From contig JBPCPM010000167.1 in NCBI GenBank assembly GCA_050999155.1, positions 1 through 21,371 of the forward strand: a DNA stretch of 21,371 nucleotides, in the 5' to 3' direction. Below, one piece after another: positions 1 to 7,536 of this stretch; position 1 is the first letter of the stretch; each line of letters starts with the position of its first letter. The stretch is from JBPCPM01 sp050999155. GTDB lineage: Bacteria; Actinomycetota; Thermoleophilia; Solirubrobacterales; 70-9. The notes below the pieces were generated by a model that searched no databases, had not been told where the DNA came from, and saw nothing but the letters and a program-made list of their open reading frames with translations. The position numbers were made by a program, and so were the translations under genes.

Positions 1-809
1 GGGCCGGCCATGGCCAGGGCTGCCGTCGCCCAGGCGCGGGCGAGGCCGCGCCTACAGACCACCCCCGCGTAGGCGGCCGCCGACTTGCGCAGCTCGCGCT
101 CGGGGCCCAGCGCCGCCGCGGTCGCGCTCTCGTGGTGGTGGCGGACCCGGGCCGACGGTTCGTAGAGGACCTCCCACCCGCCGGCGCGAAGCCGCCAGGC
201 GAGGTCGAGGTCTTCGGCGTACATCCACTGCCGCTCGTCGAAGCCGCCCACCGCCTCGAAGGCGCTGCGGCGAAACAGCACGAAGGCGCCGTGCGCCCAG
301 TCGACGGCGCGGGCGCGGGAGGGGTCCCAGCAGCCGTCGATCAGCAGCCGGTCGCCGATCCGCCGCGAGCGCGTCGCCAGGCCCGAGCTGACGGCGGCGG
401 CCAGACCGGGACCCGGGAACCGGTGCACCGAGTGCTGGGTGCGGCCGTCGTCGAGCAACAGCCGGGGGGCCACCGCACCCGCGCCGGGGTGGGACTCGCC
501 CGTGCGCACCAGCACCTCGAGGGCGCCGGGCTCCGGAGCCGTGTCGGCGTTGGCGGCCACGATCCATGGGGCAGCGCTCGCGGCCGCGACGCGGTTGACC
601 GCAGCGCCGAAACCGACGTTGCCGCCCTCCAGCAGCCGGGCCCGCGGATGCTCGCGCACGAGATCGGGGGATCCGTCGGTCGAGCCGTTGTCGACGACCC
701 AAACCTCGGGCCGGCCCCCCGGCCCGGGAGCGTCCAGCGCCTCGAGGCACCCCCCCAGCGCCCCGCGGGTGTTGAACGACACGACGGCGACCGCCACCCG
801 CGCGCTCAC
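1..809 (-). CDS. Glycosyltransferase family 2, C-terminus beyond window
   Basis: This open frame runs from a GTG at 809 to the window edge with no stop, so the C-terminus is missing. The N-terminus (VSARVAVAVVSFNTRG) and a VVDNGSTDGSP motif near residue 40 are the nucleotide-binding signature of GT-A fold GT2 enzymes. An NVGFGAAVN stretch and ANADT (the DxD-type metal site) follow. Near residue 200 comes GGFDERQWMYAEDLDLAWRL, the ED-containing acceptor/base motif typical of rhamnosyl- or mannosyl-transferase-like GT2 proteins. Family knowledge says such enzymes transfer a sugar from a nucleotide donor at the inner membrane face during cell-surface glycan assembly. Donor and acceptor cannot be read from the sequence. 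Its GTG overlaps the TGA of the upstream methyltransferase (GTGA), so the two are probably translationally coupled. The overlapping open frame 52-936 on the same strand is rejected because it lacks these motifs. Confidence 0.9.
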   Translation of the reverse strand, partial: MSARVAVAVVSFNTRGALGGCLEALDAPGPGGRPEVWVVDNGSTDGSPDLVREHPRARLLEGGNVGFGAAVNRVAAASAAPWIVAANADTAPEPGALEVLVRTGESHPGAGAVAPRLLLDDGRTQHSVHRFPGPGLAAAVSSGLATRSRRIGDRLLIDGCWDPSRARAVDWAHGAFVLFRRSAFEAVGGFDERQWMYAEDLDLAWRLRAGGWEVLYEPSARVRHHHESATAAALGPERELRKSAAAYAGVVCRRGLARAWATAALAMAG

Positions 810-1585
810 CCTCGTCTGCTCCCGAGCGCCGCCCCGCCACGGCGCGCCCGCCCGGCCACCAGCCGGGCCCGCGAGGCCAGCAGCGCGGCGCCCCGCGCGA
901 CGACCGGCCGGTAGGTGAGCAGGTGCGAGCGCCCATGGTAGATGCGGTAGCCGACCAGCTCGAACCGCGCGATGCGGCGCAGCAGCCCGCCGATCGGCAG
1001 CGTGTGATGGACGGCCGGCTCGTCCTCGGCCGGTTCGAGGAGGTTCACGCACACCAGCGCCGTCCGCTGTTCGATCTGCTCGAGCACCGCGACGGGGTCG
1101 GTCAGGTGCTCGAGCACGTCGAACGCGTACGCGCCGTCAAAGCCTCCGGGGACGCCGGCGTCGAGGTCGTGCACGGGGACGTCGAGGCCCCGCCGGGCCA
1201 GGCGCCAGCGCAGGTAGCGGGTGCTGGGGTTGTCGAAGTCGGCGAACTCCACCTCGTAGCCGGCCTCGAGCAGCGCCAGCCCGTCGCTGCCGATGCCGCA
1301 CCCGTAGTCGAGGATCCGGGCGCCCGGCGGGAGCTTGGAGGTCAGCTCACCCAGGTAGGGGGTCTTGGTGCCCGTCATCGCGAAGGCGGTGAGGTTGTAG
1401 AGGTAGGCCTCCGAGGAGCGGTAGAACCGGTCCTCGTCGCCGATCCGCGCGAACTCCTCGTCGAGGTGCTGCTCGTAGCGCTCGAGGTGGGCGCGATCGA
1501 AGGCGTCTCCGAGGTAGGCCCGGAGTTCCTGCTCTTCCCGGGCCGGATCGGGGTGGGGGACGGAGGTGTCGACGGGCGTGCTCAG
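806..1585 (-). CDS. Class I SAM-dependent methyltransferase, probable CTG start
   Basis: This is a Rossmann-fold methyltransferase. Motif I is ILDYGCGIGSDGL, an acidic motif II follows (EVEFADFDNPS), and FDGAYAFDVLEHLTDP is motif IV with the class I 'DVLEH' pattern. The substrate is unknown, but neighbours suggest a glycan or lipid-linked sugar. The first conventional in-frame start is ATG at 1378, which leaves almost nothing before motif I. The same frame stays open upstream for 69 more codons that read like real protein (for example YLGDAFDRAHLERYEQHL and RFYRSSEAYLYNLTAFAM), with no ATG, GTG or TTG. I therefore place the start at CTG 1585, 7 nt after a TAGCGT hexamer, matching the spacing at other genes here. 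If only standard starts are allowed, use 806-1378. Its stop overlaps the GTG of the downstream glycosyltransferase. Confidence 0.8.
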   Translation of the reverse strand: MSTPVDTSVPHPDPAREEQELRAYLGDAFDRAHLERYEQHLDEEFARIGDEDRFYRSSEAYLYNLTAFAMTGTKTPYLGELTSKLPPGARILDYGCGIGSDGLALLEAGYEVEFADFDNPSTRYLRWRLARRGLDVPVHDLDAGVPGGFDGAYAFDVLEHLTDPVAVLEQIEQRTALVCVNLLEPAEDEPAVHHTLPIGGLLRRIARFELVGYRIYHGRSHLLTYRPVVARGAALLASRARLVAGRARRGGAALGSRRG

Positions 1586-1598
1586 CGCGCTGACGCTA
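1583..1598 (-). promoter_or_regulatory. Leaderless-type promoter, TAGCGT 7 nt before CTG start
   Basis: TAGCGT (1598-1593 on the minus strand) is followed by CAGCGCG and then CTGAGC. The gene starting at 16840 has the nearly identical TAGCGTCAGCGCGC-GTGAGC. No Shine-Dalgarno sequence or -35 box is visible. Confidence 0.5.
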
Positions 1599-1664
1599 GT
1601 ACACGCCGGGCGCCGAGGCGAAAGGACGGACGGTCACACGCCGGATCGGAGCTCCGGGGACGAG

Positions 1665-1680
1665 TAGACTCGCGCCGGTG
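1665..1680 (+). promoter_or_regulatory. Leaderless-type promoter, TAGACT 7 nt before GTG
   Basis: TAGACT at 1665-1670 is a good -10 box, and the GTG of the next gene begins after 7 nt (CGCGCCG). There is no ribosome-binding site, so the transcript probably starts at the GTG. It is divergent from the promoter at 1583-1598, with the two starts about 92 bp apart. Confidence 0.55.
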
Positions 1681-2625
1681 GCGGTGGGGCCCGAGATCAC
1701 GGTCGTGGTCCCCACGCTGGGGCGCCGGACGTCGCTGCTTCGCGCCGTCGAGCGCCTGCTGGCCCAGGCCGATGCGCCACCCTTCGAGCTGCTGATCGTG
1801 CGCGACGCGGCCGCCGACGGCGAGCACGTCGGCGAGGCCATCGCGCGGATGCCGGCCGACAGCCCCGCGATGAGCTGGCGGCTGCTCGAGGCGACACGGC
1901 CCGGCGCCTCGGCCGCTCGGAACGCCGGCTGGCGGGAAGCCACGGCCCCGCTGGTCCTGTTTGTCGACGACGACGTGCTTGCCGGGCCGGGCCTGCTGCG
2001 CCGCCACGTCGAGGCCCACGCCGCGCACCCCGAGACCGAGGTGGCGGTCCTCGGCCTCGTGACCTGGGCCCGGGAGCTGCGGGTGACGCCCTTCATGCGC
2101 TGGCTCGAGCAAGGCATCCAGTTCGACTACGGCGCGATCACCGGTCCCGAGGCCGATATCGGGAAGTTCACGACGGCCAACCTCTCGCTCAAGCGCGTGC
2201 TGCTGGCCGACAGCGGCGGCTTCGACGAGGTCCGCTTCCCCTACCTGTGGGAGGACATCGAGCTGGGCTGGCGCCTGAGCCACCGTGGCCTGCGTCTGCG
2301 CTACGAGCCGCGGGCCTTCGCTGAGCATCTCCATCAGGTCGATGTCGACGCTTACCTGGAGCGGATGCGGCTGGTGGCGCGGGGCGAACGGCGGCTTGTC
2401 GAGACCCATCCCGAGCTCGAGGCCCAGCTCTACGACCGTTTCCGCGCCGCGCTGGCGCGCCCGGCTCCCCACGGGCGCGGGGCGCGCCTGGCCCACCTGG
2501 TCCCCGAGGCCACGCCGTGGCTGGGCCCGCGCGTGTGGGCCAGCGCCGCGGCGGTGTTCGAGCGCCGCCTCGCCGGGCCCTACGTGGAGGCGTTCGACGA
2601 GGCCTCGAAGCCCGGCGGTTCCTGA
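1678..2625 (+). CDS. Glycosyltransferase family 2 (315 aa)
   Basis: The N-terminus (ITVVVPTLGRRTSLLRAV) is the GT2 opening strand. ATRPGASAARNAGWREA near residues 72-88 is the conserved 'GxxxARN' helix, and VLFVDDDV (DDD at 97-99) is the metal/nucleotide DxD motif. YLWEDIELGWRL (ED at 192-193) is the catalytic-base region. The roughly 100-residue C-terminal tail is helical-looking and has no clear membrane segment. The enzyme should be cytosolic or peripheral, adding a sugar from a nucleotide donor to a surface glycan. GTG 1678 is chosen because it sits at the expected distance from a -10 box and the GT2 motif starts seven residues later. Its 3' end overlaps the convergent acyltransferase gene by 46 bp, with coding sequence on both strands. 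Sugar specificity is unknown. Confidence 0.9.
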   Translation: MAVGPEITVVVPTLGRRTSLLRAVERLLAQADAPPFELLIVRDAAADGEHVGEAIARMPADSPAMSWRLLEATRPGASAARNAGWREATAPLVLFVDDDVLAGPGLLRRHVEAHAAHPETEVAVLGLVTWARELRVTPFMRWLEQGIQFDYGAITGPEADIGKFTTANLSLKRVLLADSGGFDEVRFPYLWEDIELGWRLSHRGLRLRYEPRAFAEHLHQVDVDAYLERMRLVARGERRLVETHPELEAQLYDRFRAALARPAPHGRGARLAHLVPEATPWLGPRVWASAAAVFERRLAGPYVEAFDEASKPGGS

Positions 2626-3224
2626 CCGGGGGGGCCGAAGTACTCGATGACGCGTGCCGGGACGCCCCCCACGAGGGTGAAGGGGGGGACATCCCTGGTG
2701 ACGACCGCGTTGGCCGCGACCCATGCGTGGTCGCCGACGTCGGCCACGACCGTGGCCTTCGAGGTGATGGCGGCGTCGTCACCGACGCGGATCGGCCGGA
2801 AGTCGTACCCCTGGTCCAGGAAGGGTCGATCGGGGTCTCGGAAGCGGTGGTTTCCGTCAACGAGGAGCACCGCCTGGCCGATCGCGCAGCGCTTGCCGAT
2901 GGTGATCTGCGTCGAGCACTGGATCAGCGTGTCGTAGGTAAACGTCGTGAGGTCGCCGATCTCGATCCGCCCGTCGCCGGCGATCTCTGCCCGGAAGCCC
3001 CGGCGGAACTCGACTCCGTGCCCGACGATGAACGAGCCGCCGTCGGGGATGTGCAGGCTGAACCCCGGCCCCAGGTGCACGGACCCCCGGAACTCGATGT
3101 GGGCATGCGGGTGGGTTGCGAGCAGCCAGCGGCGCCGCAGCTCCGAGGCAAGGCGCGGCCCCCAGCGGTAGACCAGACGGTGCGACAGCTCCCGGTGCAC
3201 CCGGGCCGGGGACAGCCGGCTCAC
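2580..3224 (-). CDS. Hexapeptide-repeat (left-handed beta-helix) acyltransferase
   Basis: From about residue 42 to 190 the 214-residue protein shows hexapeptide repeats with regularly spaced I/V/L residues (IEFRGSVHLGPGFSLHI, ITIGKRCAIGQAVLL, ITSKATVVADVGDHAWVAANAVV). It ends with the GGVPARVI signature of the galactoside/maltose/serine O-acetyltransferase superfamily. DGNHRFRDPDRPF carries the His (H126) that acts as general base in this family. These enzymes are trimers that acetylate sugars with acetyl-CoA, so O-acetylation of a glycan made by the neighbouring transferases is the likely job (inferred). GTG 3224 overlaps the TGA of the upstream CmoB-like methyltransferase, so the two form a coupled pair. 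The C-terminal 15 codons overlap the end of the convergent glycosyltransferase gene. Confidence 0.9.
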   Translation of the reverse strand: MSRLSPARVHRELSHRLVYRWGPRLASELRRRWLLATHPHAHIEFRGSVHLGPGFSLHIPDGGSFIVGHGVEFRRGFRAEIAGDGRIEIGDLTTFTYDTLIQCSTQITIGKRCAIGQAVLLVDGNHRFRDPDRPFLDQGYDFRPIRVGDDAAITSKATVVADVGDHAWVAANAVVTRDVPPFTLVGGVPARVIEYFGPPGQEPPGFEASSNAST

Positions 3225-3952
3225 CCGGCAGACCCCCGCGCGTGGAAGACGACGTGGGGAACGCCCGAACGCTGCCCGGTGAAGCGCATCGAGAACCGCC
3301 GGCGCCGATCAACGTCCTCGAACCCGGCGCACCGGATCATCGACCGCCAGGTACGCGTCGAGGGACGCCACCAGGTCATCCACGGCGATTCGCCGCGGAA
3401 CTCGGCCCCGGCGACGGGGAGCCACTCGAGGCGCCGGCTGTACTCCTCGCACAGCACCAGGCGCCCTCGGCACAGCGCGGCCAGGCGCTCCAGGGCCAGC
3501 ATCGGGTCGCGCAGATGGATGAGGATCGAGCCGCAGAACACGAGGTCGAACGTCCCGAGCCGCTCTGGGGTCGCCTCGTAGACCGGCATGCCCACCCGCT
3601 CGGCCCGGCTGCCGAGGATCTCGTGGCCGAGGCGGAAGGTCTCCCCCCGCGGCTCGGGCGTGGTGGGACGCAGCCGTGGCGGCCAGTCGTAGTCGGCCGA
3701 GGTCTCGACGTCGAGCGCGGTGACCTCGGCGCCCCGGCGCTCGAGCTCGAAGGCCCAGAAGCCATCGAACGTGCCCACATCCAGCGCCCGCATCCCGGTG
3801 AGGTCGGCGGGAAGCTCGTAGCGATCGACGAACGGCCGCAGGTCGAACATGCCGGGCGTCTCGACGCCGGGCGCGAGCTCGAGCGTGTGGTACCAGGACA
3901 GGGCGTCGACGCGGGCGCGCACCGACTCGGTCGAGGGGGTGGGGATGCTCAC
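3221..3952 (-). CDS. CmoB-like class I methyltransferase
   Basis: Residues 20-50 (WYHTLELAPGVETPGMFDLRP and on) match the region preceding the SAM fold in CmoB-type methyltransferases (DUF1698/Methyltransf_9). RALDVGTFDGFWAFELERRG (55-74) is motif I, and ALDVE with D81 contacts the ribose of SAM. FDLVFCGSILIHLRDPMLAL corresponds to motif IV. True CmoB is a carboxy-SAM-dependent tRNA modification enzyme of about 320 residues. This 243-residue protein sits in a glycan cluster, so I expect a sugar or glycolipid methyltransferase instead; that is inference. The start is GTG 3952, 7 nt after a TAGCGT hexamer and without a ribosome-binding site. It overlaps the acyltransferase gene downstream by a GTGA junction. 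Confidence 0.85.
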   Translation of the reverse strand: MSIPTPSTESVRARVDALSWYHTLELAPGVETPGMFDLRPFVDRYELPADLTGMRALDVGTFDGFWAFELERRGAEVTALDVETSADYDWPPRLRPTTPEPRGETFRLGHEILGSRAERVGMPVYEATPERLGTFDLVFCGSILIHLRDPMLALERLAALCRGRLVLCEEYSRRLEWLPVAGAEFRGESPWMTWWRPSTRTWRSMIRCAGFEDVDRRRRFSMRFTGQRSGVPHVVFHARGSAG

Positions 3953-3965
3953 CGCGCGAACGCTA
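3950..3965 (-). promoter_or_regulatory. Leaderless-type promoter, TAGCGT 7 nt before GTG
   Basis: TAGCGT (3965-3960, minus strand) is followed by the 7-nt TCGCGCG and GTGAGC. The hexamer is the same as upstream of the genes starting at 1585 and 16840. No -35 box or Shine-Dalgarno sequence is apparent. Confidence 0.55.
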
Positions 3966-4006
3966 CCGGGGCCGGTCGGCGGTGCGGGCGAGGGTGTCGC
4001 CGGGCC

Positions 4007-4864
4007 CTAAAGGTCGTCGAGGAACGCGCCGATCGCGTCAGCGAGCTCCTGGGGTGCGTCGAGCGGGACGAACGCGCGGGCTCCGGGGATGATCGTGAGC
4101 CGGGCGTCGGGGAACAGGCCCGCCAGGCGGTGAGCGTGTTCGAGGGGGAAGATCGCGTCGTCGTCCCCCCAGGCCAGCAGCACGGGCCGGTCGTAGCCGC
4201 GCAGGCGCTCGGCGGCGGCCTCGGTGTAGCGGCGGTCCACCGCCCGGAGGATCCGTGCCGCATCTCGCCGCACTGCGGAATCGGAGCGCATCGGCTCGGT
4301 GAACGACTCGACAAGCTCCCGGTCCAGGGGCTCGGAGGTCAGCTGGCCGAAGCCGATCGGAAGGCGTTCGAGCGCGCGGACTCGCAGCGCGTTGGCCGCA
4401 ACCCAGATGAGGGCCGTCGACCGTGCGACCTCCTGCAAGGGCCGAAACTGGGGCGGGAAGAAGCGGTCGAAGCTGTCGCACGGCGTCAGCACCAGCCTGG
4501 CGATGCGCCCGGGCGAGGAACCCACGAGCTGCTGGGCGATCGCTCCGCCGGTGTCGTTGGCCACCAGCGTGACCCGATCGAGGTCGAGCGCGGCCAGGGT
4601 CTGGTCGACGAGCTCGGCGAGGCCGGGCAAGGACGGATCGAACCCATCTCCCAGGGGGTCGACGTGCGCGCCGAAGGGCCAGTCGGGGGTGATGCAGCGG
4701 TAGCGGTCTGCCAGCGCCGGCACCACGTCGCGCCACAGGTCGCCGTTGACGAGCACGCCGTGCAGGAAGACGATCGGATCGCCGTTTCCCCGTTCGCGGT
4801 AGGCGATCGTTCCCGCGGGGGTGTCGACCGACCGGGGTTCGCCGAGGTTCGAGGAGTGGGACAT
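4007..4864 (-). CDS. Alpha/beta-fold hydrolase with Asp nucleophile position
   Basis: The 285-residue protein has an alpha/beta-hydrolase layout: oxyanion HG in IVFLHGVLVNGDLW (31-44), a nucleophile elbow LVANDTGGAIAQ (100-111), a helical cap (about 130-215), and an acid strand LLAWGDDDAIFP (229-240). The elbow has Asp104 where most members have Ser, as in haloalkane dehalogenases and epoxide hydrolases. The expected C-terminal catalytic His is not obvious: the corresponding strand-loop reads IPGARAFVPLDAP. It may be a hydrolase of an unusual subgroup or catalytically altered, and the substrate is unknown. ATG 4864 lies 18 bp after the stop of the molybdoenzyme gene, so they are probably co-transcribed. 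No strong ribosome-binding site is seen. Confidence 0.85.
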   Translation of the reverse strand: MSHSSNLGEPRSVDTPAGTIAYRERGNGDPIVFLHGVLVNGDLWRDVVPALADRYRCITPDWPFGAHVDPLGDGFDPSLPGLAELVDQTLAALDLDRVTLVANDTGGAIAQQLVGSSPGRIARLVLTPCDSFDRFFPPQFRPLQEVARSTALIWVAANALRVRALERLPIGFGQLTSEPLDRELVESFTEPMRSDSAVRRDAARILRAVDRRYTEAAAERLRGYDRPVLLAWGDDDAIFPLEHAHRLAGLFPDARLTIIPGARAFVPLDAPQELADAIGAFLDDL

Positions 4865-4882
4865 GCGCGGCTTGCGATCGAG

Positions 4883-6247
4883 CTAGAAAGCGTGGACCGT
4901 GACTTGATGGTAGGCGCCGACACCGTGGGGGAACGGGTCGGCGGGCGAGCCGGCCTGGACGGTGCCGTCGGCTCCCGTGCAGCGGGCTTCCAGCTTCCGG
5001 AGGCCGGGAGCGAGCTCGACGCTCGTGCGCCAGCGCCGCCACGAGTCCCCGTTGATCGGCCGGGCCAGCTCGCACTGCTGCCACGGCCCCCGGTCGACGC
5101 GGATCTCCACCGCGTCCACGCCGTGCGGTGGCGCCCACGCCGTCCCGCCCACCGGGACCGATCCGGAGGCGAGGCTGGACGGGGCGGGAGGAAACCGCGG
5201 CGGCATTCCCGTGTTCGCCGGGCTGTCGATCCGGGCCATCGGCTTTACGCGCACGAGTTCGCGTGGCCACCCGGGCTCGCCCACCCAGCTGGGCCGCCGG
5301 ACCCACCATGCGTCCTCGGCCCCGCGCGGGACCAGCCGTAGCTCCGTGAGCCACTTGACGCCGTTGTACTGGCCGACGAGCCCTGGTGTCATCACCCGAG
5401 CCGGATAGCCGTGCTCGCGCGGAAGCGCCTCGCCGGCCATGCCCACGATCACCCACGTGCGCTCTGACAGGGCAGTCGCGAGCGGGAGCACCTGGGTGTA
5501 GCCGTCGACGGCGCCCGTGACCAGGTCGTAGGGCTCGGGATCGTCGGGCACCGCCCCGGCGAGGCCCAGGACGTCGGCGATCGGGGCTCCCGTCCAGCGC
5601 TGCTGGCCCAGCCGGTCCCAGCCGGGACGGTTGTGGACGCAGACCAGGGCGGCGTCGCGTTCGCGCAGCTCCAGCCGCAGGAGATCGTCCAGCGAGACCG
5701 TCGCCGCCGCAGCGGGCATCTGGATCGTCAGCGTCCACCGGGCGGCGTCGATGGCGGGCGGCCGGAGGTTGATGTCGGTCCGGTAGAAGCGCCCGGGCTC
5801 GGTGAACAGGGGCTCGGCGCCCGGCCAGGACTCCGCTCCGTCGGCGACCCTGCCCAGTGGGTCGGCGATGTCCGGCAGGGCGAACGGGGCTCGGCAGGCG
5901 TCCTCGATCGCGTCGAGCCGGCGCCGGCCGAGCATGGCCGCCGCGATCCCGGCGCCCGCCAGGACCGCCTGGGCCGCGGCCGAGCGACGACCCGGCACGA
6001 GCGCGCCGACGGCCAGGGCGAGCTGCCCGGCGACGGTGGCTCGCAGGAGCGGCTTGTCGCTCACCCCGAGACGCTTGACGGTCTCCTCGACGAGGGGCAG
6101 CGGGGTGACGGCGACGGCGTGGGCGCCCAGGCGGTCGACCACGGAGCCTCCCCTGAGGTTGGCGGCCGATTCCGCCACCCCCACGGCCGCCAGCCCGGTG
6201 CCGAGATCGGGAGTGAATCGCCGGAGCCTGCGGGAGGGAGCTGCCAC
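4883..6247 (-). CDS. Membrane-anchored molybdopterin-dependent (sulfite-oxidase-fold) oxidoreductase
   Basis: The first 110 residues include two clear hydrophobic segments (about 70-86 and 91-107) and a shorter one near 15-27. They are followed by a sulfite-oxidase-type catalytic domain from about residue 140. LVCVHNRPGWDRLGQQRWTG contains Cys203, the likely molybdenum ligand, and RVMTPGLVGQYNGVKWLTEL matches the conserved end of the pterin domain. The C-terminal 110 residues (VEIRVDRGPWQQCELA ... LEARCTGADGTVQ) look like the Ig-like Mo-co dimerisation domain. Known relatives oxidise or reduce small oxo-substrates at or outside the membrane; the specific substrate is unknown. GTG 6247 is chosen because it lies 7 nt after a TACGCT hexamer. 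The longer in-frame extension to 6619 would run into the sugar dehydrogenase gene. No twin-Arg signal is clear. Confidence 0.88.
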   Translation of the reverse strand: MAAPSRRLRRFTPDLGTGLAAVGVAESAANLRGGSVVDRLGAHAVAVTPLPLVEETVKRLGVSDKPLLRATVAGQLALAVGALVPGRRSAAAQAVLAGAGIAAAMLGRRRLDAIEDACRAPFALPDIADPLGRVADGAESWPGAEPLFTEPGRFYRTDINLRPPAIDAARWTLTIQMPAAAATVSLDDLLRLELRERDAALVCVHNRPGWDRLGQQRWTGAPIADVLGLAGAVPDDPEPYDLVTGAVDGYTQVLPLATALSERTWVIVGMAGEALPREHGYPARVMTPGLVGQYNGVKWLTELRLVPRGAEDAWWVRRPSWVGEPGWPRELVRVKPMARIDSPANTGMPPRFPPAPSSLASGSVPVGGTAWAPPHGVDAVEIRVDRGPWQQCELARPINGDSWRRWRTSVELAPGLRKLEARCTGADGTVQAGSPADPFPHGVGAYHQVTVHAF

Positions 6248-6260
6248 ACGGGCCAGCGTA
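6245..6260 (-). promoter_or_regulatory. Leaderless-type promoter, TACGCT 7 nt before GTG
   Basis: TACGCT (6260-6255, minus strand) precedes GTG 6247 by 7 nt. It lies in the 35-bp gap after the sugar dehydrogenase stop, so the molybdoenzyme and hydrolase pair may have its own promoter. Confidence 0.5.
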
Positions 6261-6282
6261 GTGCTCCGGGCGCCCTCGGAGG

Positions 6283-7485
6283 TCAGCGAGCGCGCAGCCG
6301 GTACACGACGTCGCCGGCCACGACGTGGATCCGGCCGCTGCTGTCCTCGCCGAACGAGCGCAGCTGAGGCACGGTGATGCCTTCCGAGCGGTCTCCGGTC
6401 GCGCCACCGAGTTTCGGGCGCAGGCTGCGCAGCTCCCCCTGGCAGAAGTCGCCGTAGAGGTAGCGGCCCTCGAGGGTGGGCAGCGCCTCGTCGCGCACCA
6501 CGTACCCACCGGTCACCGAGCAGCCGCCGGCACTGTGCGAGTAGCTGAAGACCGGCTTTGTGTGCCGACGTACCGAGACATCGCGGCGGAACCGGTCCGG
6601 CCCTTCGTAGGCCGCCCACCCGAAGTTCGCCCCGTTGCCCGTACGGCGGGTGACGTAGTCGATCTCCTCCTGTTCGCCCTGGCCGACGTCGCCGATGAAC
6701 AGCCGCCGCGTGTTGCCGCGGTCGAAGCTGAAGCGGTACGGGTTGCGCAGGCCCGACGCCCAGATCTCATCGCGTCCCGAGCGCCCGACGTACGGGTTGC
6801 TGCGAGGGATCCGGTACCGCCGCCCGCGGCTGTTGCGGCTCGGGTCGATCCGCAGCATCTTGCCGAGCAGCGACCCGCGGTCCTGGGCGTTGTTGAACTC
6901 GTCGCCCCCTCCGCCACCGTCGCCCATCCCGATGTAGAGCAGGTCATCGGAGCCGAACGCCAGCTGTCCACCGTTGTGGTTGGAGGCAGGCTGGCGGATG
7001 CGGATGATCGTCCGGGCGGTCGAGTGGTTGGCCCGTGAGGCCGACCGCTTCGAGCGGCGGTACTCGACGATCCGGGTGTCGCCGCGGTTGTCGGTGTAGT
7101 TGACGTAGAACTTCCGGGAGCGCTCGTAGTCGGGCGCGAACGCCACGGAGAACATCCCTCGCTCCCCGCCTGAGCCGACGCGCTTGCGGATGTCGAGGAA
7201 CGGCCGGGTGAGCTTCTTGCCGGCCCGGATGACCAGGATCCGGCCCGACTGTTCGACGACGTACAGGTGGCGGCGCTCTCCTTCGGGTTGCGCGACGTAG
7301 GTGGGGTCCGAGAACGACCCCAGCGCCGACAACGCCAGTGTGTCCGAGCCCAGCTGCGATGCGCCGGCCTGCCCGTCGTCGCTGCGTTGGGCGCCGGCGA
7401 TGGCGGCGGTGGCGAGCAGCGCGAGTCCGGCAACGACGATCGCGGTGGCGACCGGCCGGAAGGATCCTGTCAGCGCGTGGCCCAT
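6283..7485 (-). CDS. Exported PQQ-dependent sugar dehydrogenase (GSDH/Asd-type beta-propeller)
   Basis: The N-terminus (MGHALTGSFRPVATAIVVAGLALLATAAIAGAQ) is a Sec-type signal peptide, with a probable cut near AGA-Q. The mature part is a six-bladed beta-propeller of the soluble glucose/aldose sugar dehydrogenase family. GERGMFSVAFAPDY, NHNGGQLAFGSDDLLYIGMGDGG (H170, equivalent to the catalytic His), GSLLGKMLRIDP, ASGLRNPYRFSFD (R247) and GDVGQGEQEEIDYV are the family blocks. Relatives oxidise sugars outside the membrane using PQQ and calcium, but many actinobacterial members have untested substrates. Two Cys near the C-terminus (GGCSVTGG, DFCQGE) could form a disulfide. An upstream TTG at 7500 is an alternative start; ATG 7485 gives the better signal peptide. 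No PQQ synthesis genes are in the window. Confidence 0.9.
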   Translation of the reverse strand: MGHALTGSFRPVATAIVVAGLALLATAAIAGAQRSDDGQAGASQLGSDTLALSALGSFSDPTYVAQPEGERRHLYVVEQSGRILVIRAGKKLTRPFLDIRKRVGSGGERGMFSVAFAPDYERSRKFYVNYTDNRGDTRIVEYRRSKRSASRANHSTARTIIRIRQPASNHNGGQLAFGSDDLLYIGMGDGGGGGDEFNNAQDRGSLLGKMLRIDPSRNSRGRRYRIPRSNPYVGRSGRDEIWASGLRNPYRFSFDRGNTRRLFIGDVGQGEQEEIDYVTRRTGNGANFGWAAYEGPDRFRRDVSVRRHTKPVFSYSHSAGGCSVTGGYVVRDEALPTLEGRYLYGDFCQGELRSLRPKLGGATGDRSEGITVPQLRSFGEDSSGRIHVVAGDVVYRLRAR

Positions 7486-7536
7486 CGGATCCGACAACAC
7501 TGCCGGCCTCGAAACGGAGCGCTCGGCTCCGGCCTC

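Noticed and set aside
3116..5341. 741-codon open frame on the plus strand
   Set aside because: It lies opposite three motif-bearing minus-strand genes (CmoB-like, hydrolase, molybdoenzyme), is rich in Arg/Gly/Ala/Pro without domains, and is a typical antisense shadow in GC-rich DNA.
4038..6509. 823-codon open frame on the minus strand
   Set aside because: Same strand but a different frame from the hydrolase and molybdoenzyme genes; its translation is low-complexity Arg/Pro/Ala and crosses the boundary between two clear genes.
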